Source: an uncultured Lachnospiraceae bacterium
Lineage (GTDB): Bacteria; Bacillota; Clostridia; Lachnospirales; Lachnospiraceae
Reading direction: 5' to 3'
DNA length: 58,512 nucleotides
Assembly: GCA_946549035.1 (NCBI GenBank)
Contig: CAMNQH010000016.1
Span: forward strand, 1-58,512
Every line of letters begins with the position of its first letter. Within the stretch, counting starts at the first letter, position 1. Below, in pieces: positions 26,872 through 35,017 of the stretch. The notes below the pieces were generated by a model that saw only the letters and a program-made list of their open reading frames with translations, did no database searches and was not told the origin of the DNA. The translations under genes were made by a program, and so were the position numbers.

Positions 26872-28281
26872 TTAGACTTCTTCTTTCATCTTCAAAATAT
26901 AGAACCCATCGTCTAAAGCGTCAATGATAATGCAGCCTCTGTCATCCACGATTACATCCTCTGTAGTGGCGTTTCTGGGCCCTGGAAATCCCGGGAAATA
27001 AGACTCTTCCGGATTTTGCGTGGGATTGGGAGGGATAAAGTATGCAATTTCCTTAATATAATAAGGATCAGATACGTCAAATACCCGCAGCCCCGCATGG
27101 AAATAGCAGCAATATACCCGGTCGCCCCTCTGTTCCAGCCAGGGCTTGCCGTCCATAGGCTCATGAAGGTTATGAGGGCCAAAGGGTCCCTGACATCCCA
27201 ACTGCATTTCATTGAAATTCCGATAGGGGAAATTTTCAGGCACTTCCGGATAGGGGAATTCCGCTACCAGAGTGGGCCTTTCGGGATTACGCACATCTAC
27301 CATATGAAGATTATTCATGGCCTGGGCCATATTTTCTTCCTGCAATACCTTAGGCGGAAAGAACTGGAACCGTTCGCCTTCATTAGTCACTACCACCAAA
27401 TCACGCCCCGGCAAAGGCAGGGCCGTATGGGTTCTGGCTCCTGCATGATAGCTGGAAAATGCCGGCATCAGGCGCAGATTCCCCAAGCATCTGGGACGTG
27501 AAAAATCTGATACGTCCAAAACATACAGCCCGTCCCCGCAATACCCCAGGTACGCCTTATCTCCTCTTACAAAGGGCGGCCCGTGCATCCAGCCTTTATC
27601 CATAAAAGCAGGAACATGAGGCGCATGAGGATCAAAGGTACGTCCCGGATATCCGTCTGCGTATTGTTCCGGAGACCACCAGCGTCCCACCTCATAAGGA
27701 TGAGCCGGATCCTGAATATTTACAATCCGGTAAATCATTCCTTCAAATCCACGGCATTCACAGGAAAGATGCACTAAGTCTCCACCGTTGTACATAAAAC
27801 GGTGCACTCCAATGGAATGAGGAACGCCGCAGTCCCAATAGCCCAAAAACTTGGGATTCTCTGGATCTTCCTTCAGACTGTAGATACGAATCCCCGCTTC
27901 GCAGGGAATATCCGCCAGCTCATGCTGCGCTACCAGCTGACCCGGCCCGCTTCCTGCGCTCATGGCAAGAATCATCTTATCATCTGCAATCTGAATCTTA
28001 GGCGTGGTGGTGGTGGGATTCTCCTCTGGTTTAAACGGCAGGAATTTCTTAATAAACCGAGGATTTTTTGGATCTGTCACATCGGAAATCATAACACCAA
28101 GCATTCCATTGGGCCTACCGTCAAAAGCCGCGCCGTACAAATAGTATTTTCCGGCCTCTGTCTTATAGAGCGCCATCTGAAACATCCCGCCCACTCGGTC
28201 CATGTCGCAGAAGGAAAGCACTTCCAGGTTCTTGATATAACCTTCGTTGCCTTCGCCCTTTGCATAAAACTTTTCTGACAT
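26872..28281 (-). CDS. LVIVD-repeat beta-propeller protein
   Basis: The 469-residue protein has repeated blades of the form GDxxYLGYCGDGLYVLDVSD, RVYCCYFHAGLRVFDVSD, MYRIVNIQDP and LHMVDVRNP, the LVIVD propeller signature. There is no signal peptide, so it is probably cytoplasmic. I choose the ATG giving MSEKFYAKG because AAAGGAG lies 8 bases before it; a GTG nine bases upstream is less suitable. It follows the ferredoxin and molybdopterin oxidoreductase but has its own promoter. A role as a third subunit or an accessory to the enzyme is inferred from gene order only. Confidence 0.75.
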   Translation of the reverse strand: MSEKFYAKGEGNEGYIKNLEVLSFCDMDRVGGMFQMALYKTEAGKYYLYGAAFDGRPNGMLGVMISDVTDPKNPRFIKKFLPFKPEENPTTTTPKIQIADDKMILAMSAGSGPGQLVAQHELADIPCEAGIRIYSLKEDPENPKFLGYWDCGVPHSIGVHRFMYNGGDLVHLSCECRGFEGMIYRIVNIQDPAHPYEVGRWWSPEQYADGYPGRTFDPHAPHVPAFMDKGWMHGPPFVRGDKAYLGYCGDGLYVLDVSDFSRPRCLGNLRLMPAFSSYHAGARTHTALPLPGRDLVVVTNEGERFQFFPPKVLQEENMAQAMNNLHMVDVRNPERPTLVAEFPYPEVPENFPYRNFNEMQLGCQGPFGPHNLHEPMDGKPWLEQRGDRVYCCYFHAGLRVFDVSDPYYIKEIAYFIPPNPTQNPEESYFPGFPGPRNATTEDVIVDDRGCIIIDALDDGFYILKMKEEV

Positions 28282-28322
28282 ATGCTGCACTCCTTTTCTT
28301 TACTTAATAATATATAAAATAT

Positions 28323-28351
28323 ATTATATAATATTTTTTATAAAAAAACAA
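28323..28351 (-). promoter_or_regulatory. Promoter of the LVIVD protein gene
   Basis: TTGTTT (28346-28351), a 17-base spacer and a perfect TATAAT (28323-28328) on the minus strand, inside the 135-base gap after the ferredoxin. The gap also holds a possible AGGCGC/GCGCCT hairpin, followed by a T-run that doubles as the -35 region. Confidence 0.6.
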
Positions 28352-28416
28352 GGCGCATATCTGGAAAATATAGAACGATCTGCAGCTAGGCGGCGCCTGA
28401 GGCATTCCTATTTATC

Positions 28417-28878
28417 TTACAAAGAACTGATTTCATAAACCAGCGCCCCGGTGGGACAAGCCCGGACACAAGGCGGCGTCCCGCCGTTTTGCGTTGTGTC
28501 TTGCCCGTAACACAAATCACATTTCTTCATCTTGTTCTCTTTCCCTATCTGAGGAATTTGAAATGGACACGCCGCGGCACAAGAACCACAACCGATACAT
28601 AACGCCTCCTCTACTATTACAATCCCGTCTTCTGGCCGCTTGCGGATGGCCCCTGAGGGGCAGGCAGACACACAGAAGGGATTTTGGCAATGCAGGCAGG
28701 CTTTGGATTTTGATTTTAATCGAAAGCCCAGTGTGTCATCCGGCTCCCAAACCGGGATAATTTCACGAAAATGGATTCCAGCCTCCGGATTCCGCCACAT
28801 AGTGCAAGCCATCTGACACCCATGACATTGGATACAGTCATCTGGCCGAAACGTAATTTTTTTCTGCAAACTACTCAT
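28417..28878 (-). CDS. Four-cluster 4Fe-4S electron-transfer protein (DmsB/HycB-like)
   Basis: The 153-residue protein has four cysteine clusters: CIQCHGCQMAC, CLHCQNPFCVSACP, CIGCGSCAAACP and CDLCYG with the CVRACP partner. This is the pattern of DMSO-reductase-type iron-sulfur subunits that wire a molybdenum active site. There is no signal peptide or membrane segment, so it is probably cytoplasmic. Its ATG overlaps the end of the oxidoreductase gene by 8 bases, indicating coupling. Confidence 0.92.
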   Translation of the reverse strand: MSSLQKKITFRPDDCIQCHGCQMACTMWRNPEAGIHFREIIPVWEPDDTLGFRLKSKSKACLHCQNPFCVSACPSGAIRKRPEDGIVIVEEALCIGCGSCAAACPFQIPQIGKENKMKKCDLCYGQDTTQNGGTPPCVRACPTGALVYEISSL

Positions 28879-31085
28879 CTTTCGATACCTCCACCATCGT
28901 TTGACTGCTCATTGCAGTTACCAGGGGGTCAAAGTCCCATCTCTCATCCGTCGCATACAAATGATTCACATTAGCGCCCCCGTCTGTTACGGGAGCATCC
29001 TCTATTCCAAGAGCCTTACAGCCCTGGCTCCATCCATGGGGAACCATCACCGTATCACGCCGAATTCCCGGATACAATACCGCTTTCACCCGAATCCATC
29101 CTTCACTGGAAGTAATTTTCACCCATTCCCCGTCTTGAATGCCCCGCTCCTTTGCCGTCTTAGGATGGATATGTACCGTAGGATCAGGCTCTAATTCCCG
29201 CAAACACGGTATATTTTTTAACCAAGAAGCCGAAAAAAAATTTACTGGTGTGATAATCCGAAAGAATCAGGGGATACTGCTTCGTTTTCTCCCTCGTCTC
29301 TTTCCACTGGGGCATAGGCGCAAAGCCTTCCTGAGCGAATACCGTATGGTATAAAGGAACCTTCCCCTGAGGCAAAAACAAAGCCTTCCCAAATCCAAAG
29401 CTTTTTGTTTGGAACATACGCTCATAATCCTGATATTTTTTCTCTCTCCTTTGCTGAGGAAGCGTCAGCCCGCAGGTATGCTTTCTTAACTCTTCTATTG
29501 TAATATGAAATGGTTCCAAACGCTCATTTTCAAAGGCTTCTATGCTTCCATTCCAAAAATCCTCTCCATACCCCATGGCCACTCCCAAATCCAGAAAAAA
29601 TGCAAAGATAGACTTATAATCTCCCATCGGTTCTACGACCTTGGTTCGGGCCATCAGACGGTTCCCCTGAATCTCAAACGGATGGTCCGCCTCATAAGGC
29701 GTAGTAGTAGGCAAAACGATATCGGCATACTTCATCTCAGCTGGTTCCATTACATCTATGGTAACAAAAAAATCCACCTTTTTTAAAGCCTCCAGCACCC
29801 GCTTCGTCCCTCTGGTACTTAACAGGGGCTGCGTCCCCGGCGCTATAATGGTGCGTATGGGATACGGCTTTCCCGTCAGAACGCTGTCAAAAATCCGGTA
29901 ATAAGCACTGGTCAGCCCCTCCAAAAACGGCTGAAACGCCCTGGGAAACTCCGGCCCTACCAGTTTCTTTGCCATTTCAGGCGTGTAACGCCCCGGCAGC
30001 GTAATGGGCTTTGGCATAAGTCCTCTTTCCCCCATGAGATTACACCCCGGACGGTCAAGATGATTTGTCACAGCCATCATAATTGCAATGGCCCGCACCG
30101 CATCGCTGGAGGAGCTGGCATGCTCCACACCGTTTCCCACATCAATAACCGCTTTATCCGTAGAGGCATACAGCCTGGCCGCCTCACAGATTTGCCGGGC
30201 CGAAACTCCGGTGACAGACGCTCCCCACTGAGGCGTATAGGACTGGATGTGGCGGGTGAATTCCTCCAATCCATAACACCATTGTTCTACAAAGTCCTTA
30301 TCATACAATTCCTCCGTAAAAATAACATGCAGCATGGAAAGCGCCAGAGCCGCGTCTGTTCCTGGCCGAAGGGCAAGCCACATGTCCGCCATCCCTACAT
30401 CCGGTTCCATGGACGGCTTAACGGCTACAATCTTTGCGCCTCTTTTTCTGGCTGCAACCAGATGGGCCGGCCCTTCCGTAGGCGGGCCGGAAAAGACAGG
30501 CTGCCGTCCCCAATATATAATAAGGTCGCTGTTCTCATAATCGCAAGAGGGAACCCCTCCTATGGTATGGAAAAAAGCAAAGGCTTTTTGCATGGCACAA
30601 ATCCCGCTGTGCCCGTAATTGGGACTTCCATGCACCGTCAAAAACCGGGTTATCATCTCGCTGTAATTTCTTCTGGCCGGTGAAAGGATCGCCAAAGATT
30701 CCGGCCCATATTGTTCCTTCTGCTGTTTCAGCCGCCCGGCAATGATTTCAATGGCTTCTTCCCAGGTTATGGGAGAAAACTTTCCTTCCCCTCGTTCCCC
30801 CACCCGCAAAAGGGGCGTCTTTAAGCGTTCCGGTGCATACAGCCATTGGGGAGAAGCCAAACCCTTAGGACATACCCCGCCCTGATTCCTGGGAGATTCC
30901 GCCATACCTGCCACCCGAAGCAGCTTACCGTCTTTTACAAAGGCATATAAACCGCATCCGGCTGTGGGCCCGCACATGGCGCAGTAAGTGGGAATTGCCT
31001 GTTCCTGATTTCCCTCTGCCAAATCTAAGGCTTCCTGGTAAGTATATCCTTTCTGAAAATTACCGTTGTCTTTTGTTTTTGTCAT
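28871..31085 (-). pseudogene. Molybdopterin oxidoreductase (DMSO reductase family), interrupted by a one-base frameshift
   Basis: The reading frame breaks into a 633-residue N-terminal part (29184-31085) and a C-terminal molybdopterin-dinucleotide-binding part ending at 28871. Removing one T from the T8 run on the coding strand (29233-29240) restores a continuous 737-residue protein through FFSASWLKNIPCLRELEPDP. Visible features are CAMCGPTAGC plus CPKG (N-terminal 4Fe-4S), GHSGICAMQ with a candidate Mo-coordinating Cys, and the C-terminal VHIHPKTAKERGI. There is no Tat signal, so it is probably cytoplasmic. Length and lack of export resemble acetylene-hydratase-like or gut dehydroxylase-like members; the substrate cannot be named. 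Confidence 0.85.
29233..29240. other. A8/T8 homopolymer at the frameshift site
   Basis: Eight consecutive A on the plus strand (T on the coding strand). The total span 28871-31085 is one base longer than a multiple of three, exactly what a one-base insertion here would give. It may be a sequencing or assembly error, a true mutation, or slippage-prone switching. Confidence 0.8.
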
Positions 31086-31148
31086 AAGATTTCAACGTCT
31101 CCTTTTCTTTTTTATCATTATAGATCATTGTGAACGTCAAAGTTACGA

Positions 31149-31306
31149 GAATATTCTGACACTATATGTGGGGAAAAGACTGTTGCACCAAGCATTCCAA
31201 TGAGCCCAATCAAGCAGAACCCAGTCGGGGTTAAACCCTCCTGTGTTCTATGGTCTCATTTTCATGGTGCAAATGTCTTTTCCCCACATATAGTGTCAGA
31301 ATATTC
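31149..31306 (-). repeat. Palindromic repeat element, copy 2 (32-bp inverted ends, 86-nt core)
   Basis: The ends 31149-31180 and 31275-31306 are perfect 32-base inverted repeats that begin GAATATTCTGACAC. Between them lies the 86-nt core 31185-31270, which matches copy 1 (13223-13308) in reverse complement. There is no open reading frame of note and no clear target-site duplication. It lies about 60 bases upstream of the molybdopterin oxidoreductase start. The rest of 31086-31459 holds that gene's probable -10 (TATAAT at 31117-31122) and the ABC-operon terminator. Confidence 0.85.
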
Positions 31307-31389
31307 AGCCAAGTTTTGAGTTTCATAATTACTCATTTAATCATTATAGCAGAATTGTTCGTTTTTTTACATATTTTTATATAAAGATT

Positions 31390-31440
31390 AAAATAAAAAA
31401 CGATGTTAAGCCGCAAATTTAAATTGTGACTTAACACCGC
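31390..31440 (-). terminator. Terminator of the sugar ABC operon
   Basis: A long imperfect stem (TGTTAAGTCACAATTT paired with its counterpart ending in CTTAACA) is followed by CG and then TTTTTTATTTT on the minus strand. It begins just beyond the permease stop at 31460. Confidence 0.8.
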
Positions 31441-31459
31441 TTTAGAACTGCTCCCTCTT

Positions 31460-32437
31460 CTATGCTTCTACGCTCTCCTGATCTGCCTGAGCAGCCATGG
31501 CAAGATCACGTTTCATAGCAATCCGGCTGCAGTATACCGTAATAATCAAAATGACAACTAAAAGAATTCCTTCGATCGCCTCTGATAACGCGCTGGATAC
31601 CTTACACAACGTGAGACCATTTTCAATAATCACAATGGTAAAGGAACCGATGATCAGCTTATAAATTTTGGCAGTAAAACCGCCGGTAGTTAATATACCG
31701 CCCAAAAAGATGGCCATCTGAACACGCATTTCCAGCATATTACAAAGGGTGTTGGTGGAACCGCCCACACGGCAAATCTGCACAATGCCTACAATACCTG
31801 CTGCAAGTCCGGCTATCATAAAGCAAATCAGACGAATCCGGTTTACGTTAATTCCCACCGAACGCACCGTGCGTTCATTTTCACCGATACATTTACAGTA
31901 AAATCCGAATTTTGTATACTCAAAAATGTACCATACCACTGCAATCAGCACCACCAGCAATACTACTGTAAACCAGAAAGTGGTAAGAAAGGAAATTCCC
32001 TTTGGCGCGCCAATATTATTATTCTGCAGCAGGAAATTTAAAAATCCCCGGCCTGCAATCAAAATCGCCAAAGTGGTCATAAAGGACGCCACCCGAAACT
32101 TTGTCACCACAAAGCCAATCAAAGCTCCTAAAACGGTAGATAATACCAGCGTCACAGGAATTGCAGCCCAGCCGCCGATTCCTGCCGTGAGTAAGGTTGC
32201 AACGGTGGAACACATAGCAGCATTGGCGCCAATGGAAATATCCGTACCACCTAAGGCAATTACAAATATACACCCCAGGCTGCCGATAATAACCGGAACT
32301 ACTTGCGTACAAATTAATTGCAGGTTATATGCCGATAACGTTGTCCCTTTGGATGCAATCGCAAAAAAAGCAAAGATAATTACCAGGATAAAAATCGGCA
32401 CAATGTCCAATAACTGAACTTTTTTCTGATTTTTCAT
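31460..32437 (-). CDS. Sugar-type ABC transporter permease (second)
   Basis: The 325-residue protein has about 8-10 hydrophobic helices, with the BPD_transp_2 features GGTDISIGANAAM near 63-75 and GENERTVRSVGIN near 185-197 typical of RbsC/XylH/MglC permeases. Its ATG overlaps the ATPase stop as ATGA. It forms a heterodimer-like pair with the upstream permease at 33921-34895. The substrate is unknown; monosaccharide or AI-2-like uptake fits the family. Confidence 0.9.
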   Translation of the reverse strand: MKNQKKVQLLDIVPIFILVIIFAFFAIASKGTTLSAYNLQLICTQVVPVIIGSLGCIFVIALGGTDISIGANAAMCSTVATLLTAGIGGWAAIPVTLVLSTVLGALIGFVVTKFRVASFMTTLAILIAGRGFLNFLLQNNNIGAPKGISFLTTFWFTVVLLVVLIAVVWYIFEYTKFGFYCKCIGENERTVRSVGINVNRIRLICFMIAGLAAGIVGIVQICRVGGSTNTLCNMLEMRVQMAIFLGGILTTGGFTAKIYKLIIGSFTIVIIENGLTLCKVSSALSEAIEGILLVVILIITVYCSRIAMKRDLAMAAQADQESVEA

Positions 32438-33921
32438 ACCATCACCTCAATTATTTCTTCTTCCTTGAAATGGGAGCTGCGCTTTATGGTCTTTTTCAAT
32501 TCGCCGTTTTTCATTACCATAATATTATCCGCCATACCCATTGCTTCCGATAATTCATCGGTAATCATCAGGATGCCGATACCCTTTTTCTTTGCCTCCC
32601 GCAGACATTGATAGATATACGCCTTTACACCTACGTCCACGCCTCGGGTGGGGCAGTCTACAATCAGAATGCTCAAATCTTTGGCCAGCCATCTGCCCAA
32701 ATTTACTTTTTGCTTGTTCCCGCCGCTTAAGCCGTTTACATTTTGATTGATTCCTGTACATTTTAAGAAAAACGCTTTCCGGTTTTCATCCGCCATCCTT
32801 CTCAAGACGCCGTAATTTAAAAATCCTGCTTTCCCTGTCTTCTCTTCAATAGAAGGCAATACGAAATTATTCATAATGGTGCTTTTCATCATCATAGCTT
32901 CCCCGTCTCTGTCTTTGGGAACATACGCCATCCGATGCTTCAAAGATTCCGTCGCTTTGGTAATCTGAATATGGTCTGTTTCCAGCCAAACCTCTCCTTC
33001 TGTGGTGGGAAGCAGCCCATAGGCAATCTGACCGATATCATGGATGCCGGAGTCACTTAATCCGCAAAATGCCAGGATCTCTCCCTTGTGGAGTTCTAAG
33101 CTCACATCCTTGATTCCCGACGCCGTGGAAACATGACGCATGGAAAATACCACCTTGTCCTCATACTGTTCCTCAAAATCCGTACGGTAATATTCTCCAT
33201 TCAATTCACGGCCTACCATTTTTCTCTTTAAGTCGTCCTCGGAAAGCTCACTGCTCTTTACAGTTTCCAGCAATTCGCCGTCCCGCAGAATAGAAATGGT
33301 ATCCGTAATATGAATCGTCTCCTCCAGGTCATGAGAAATCAAAATCACCGAACGGTTTTCACTTTTCAATTTACGAATCAGCTTATAAATAATTTCCCTG
33401 TTATCGTGAGACAGCGATTGGGTAACCTCATCCAGAATCAATACGTCCGGATCCACCGCCAGGGCACGAATTAATTCCACCATTTTACGGTTCTCAATAT
33501 TCATGCTGCCCGCCATGCGTTTCAGGTTCAGCTTGGGAAGATCCCAGCGCTTGGATACCTTATCTGCTTCCTGCTGCAATTCTTTCATGCTGACAAAAAA
33601 CTTCGTCTTTCCCAAATAAATATTTACGCTGGCAGGAAGAGAACCTACCATCCCCAACTCCTGCACCACCATGGCAATTTTTCTGCTGTTGGCCTCAATG
33701 GGGCTGTGGGGGGCATATTCTTTCCCGTTTAGAATCATTTTTCCGGAATCGCTGCGGTAAATCCCGGCAATCTGGGACAACAGAGTGGACTTTCCAGAAC
33801 CGTTCTCCCCGGCCAGTCCCCGAATCTCTCCCCGGTCCAATTCCAGATTTACATTTACATTTGCGTGGGTAATCCCAAAGCTCTTGTTTAGTCCTTCGAT
33901 TTTTAATAATGTATCACCCAT
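32434..33921 (-). CDS. Sugar-type ABC transporter ATP-binding protein (duplicated domains)
   Basis: The 495-residue protein has two ABC halves. The first has Walker A GENGSGKST near 39-47 and Walker B LILDEVTQ, but its signature is replaced by SMNIENRKMVELI. The second has a degenerate Walker A (FCGLSDSGIHDIG) and an intact LSGGNKQK near 393-400. This complementary loss suggests a single competent site, a pattern also known in RbsA/MglA relatives. It starts in a TAATG overlap with the first permease. Confidence 0.92.
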   Translation of the reverse strand: MGDTLLKIEGLNKSFGITHANVNVNLELDRGEIRGLAGENGSGKSTLLSQIAGIYRSDSGKMILNGKEYAPHSPIEANSRKIAMVVQELGMVGSLPASVNIYLGKTKFFVSMKELQQEADKVSKRWDLPKLNLKRMAGSMNIENRKMVELIRALAVDPDVLILDEVTQSLSHDNREIIYKLIRKLKSENRSVILISHDLEETIHITDTISILRDGELLETVKSSELSEDDLKRKMVGRELNGEYYRTDFEEQYEDKVVFSMRHVSTASGIKDVSLELHKGEILAFCGLSDSGIHDIGQIAYGLLPTTEGEVWLETDHIQITKATESLKHRMAYVPKDRDGEAMMMKSTIMNNFVLPSIEEKTGKAGFLNYGVLRRMADENRKAFFLKCTGINQNVNGLSGGNKQKVNLGRWLAKDLSILIVDCPTRGVDVGVKAYIYQCLREAKKKGIGILMITDELSEAMGMADNIMVMKNGELKKTIKRSSHFKEEEIIEVMV

Positions 33922-34895
33922 TACTTGACTACCCCCTTCACCTTACGCTGCGCCAAAATAGCGAAACAGATTACAATAATTCCCAAAAGCGTATCCTGGA
34001 AGGTTCCTGACGGAATGCCAAAAATCGTCAATACATTAAAAATCAATGTGATTAAAAATGTGGAAATGGGAATGGCAATAATCAGGTTCAAATAATTCGC
34101 CAATGCCATGGCCAACAAAGTGGCCGCCATAGGCTGAAATACCGTACTAAGCGTGGTCAGACCAGACTGTGCATTGACAAACGCCGCATAGCTTTCCTTT
34201 ACAACGCCTGCAAATCCAAAGAAAGCCCCCGCCAAAACACCGCCGATCATCATAGCCTTATCCACATGAATACCCATGATTTTTGCCACATCCTCGTTAT
34301 CCCCTGTGGCCCGGTAATTAATACCGATGGACGTGTGGTTAAATAAAATATATGCTGCTACAATAGCCAGAATCCAACAAATATAGATTCCCGGCTGCTG
34401 TCCCAAAAACCGGATATCATTATTCATAACCACAACCTTTTGCCCCTGGCTGGCGCACCAGGTCGCATAGCTGACGGCAATCGCTTCGTACACCATCGTC
34501 ATGCCCAATCCGGCAATCCATGGGGGAATCTTTGTAATCCGATAAATGGAATAATTTAAGGTCATGCAAACTACGCCTGTTAGGACACCGCCGATCACCA
34601 TAGCCGGAATTCCAAAGGCATTTCCCAACAATCCAGTAACTGTGGAAGTCAAAATAACAATACTTCCCGGCGATAAGTCCGTTACATTTCCAATAAATAT
34701 TACAGAAAAGCCAAAGGCGATAATCGTTGGAACCACAGAACCTGCCAACACATTCCTCAAATTTTTCACAGTCAGGATGGTTCCTTTGGCAAATATATTC
34801 AAAATGACAAACAGAACCACAACTGCAGCCACTATTATGGCTCCTATCAGGATCTGTTTCTTTTTGGACTGCTTATTTAAACTCTCTGTGTTCAT
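33921..34895 (-). CDS. Sugar-type ABC transporter permease (first)
   Basis: The 324-residue membrane protein belongs to the BPD_transp_2 family, with about 9-10 hydrophobic helices and NVTDLSPGSIVILTS near 71-85, the substrate-route loop of these permeases. The start is the ATG giving MNTESLNKQ, with GGAGGAAGCAT immediately before it; the longer frame reads through the intergenic hairpin and is rejected. It follows the binding protein after a 122-base gap containing an attenuating hairpin. Confidence 0.9.
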   Translation of the reverse strand: MNTESLNKQSKKKQILIGAIIVAAVVVLFVILNIFAKGTILTVKNLRNVLAGSVVPTIIAFGFSVIFIGNVTDLSPGSIVILTSTVTGLLGNAFGIPAMVIGGVLTGVVCMTLNYSIYRITKIPPWIAGLGMTMVYEAIAVSYATWCASQGQKVVVMNNDIRFLGQQPGIYICWILAIVAAYILFNHTSIGINYRATGDNEDVAKIMGIHVDKAMMIGGVLAGAFFGFAGVVKESYAAFVNAQSGLTTLSTVFQPMAATLLAMALANYLNLIIAIPISTFLITLIFNVLTIFGIPSGTFQDTLLGIIVICFAILAQRKVKGVVK

Positions 34896-34937
34896 ATGCT
34901 TCCTCCAAGTACAGGGTATCCCCCCAAACGTTCTGGC

Positions 34938-34978
34938 AAAAACGGCGTACTGCGTATATTTCCTACACGGTACGCCGC
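34938..34978 (-). terminator. Attenuating hairpin between binding protein and permease genes
   Basis: CGGCGTAC (34943-34950) pairs with GTACGCCG (34970-34977), and the stem is extended inside by CGTGTA/TATACG. TTTTT follows on the minus strand. Such hairpins commonly keep binding-protein mRNA more abundant than the downstream permease and ATPase mRNA. Confidence 0.6.
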
Positions 34979-35017
34979 TTATATGTATCCTTTTGCCTGA
35001 ATTTGTCCTATTTCCGA

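Noticed and set aside
31149..31306. CRISPR array or rRNA fragment
   Set aside because: There are only two copies 18 kb apart, with large inverted ends rather than regular short repeats and spacers, and no rRNA similarity.
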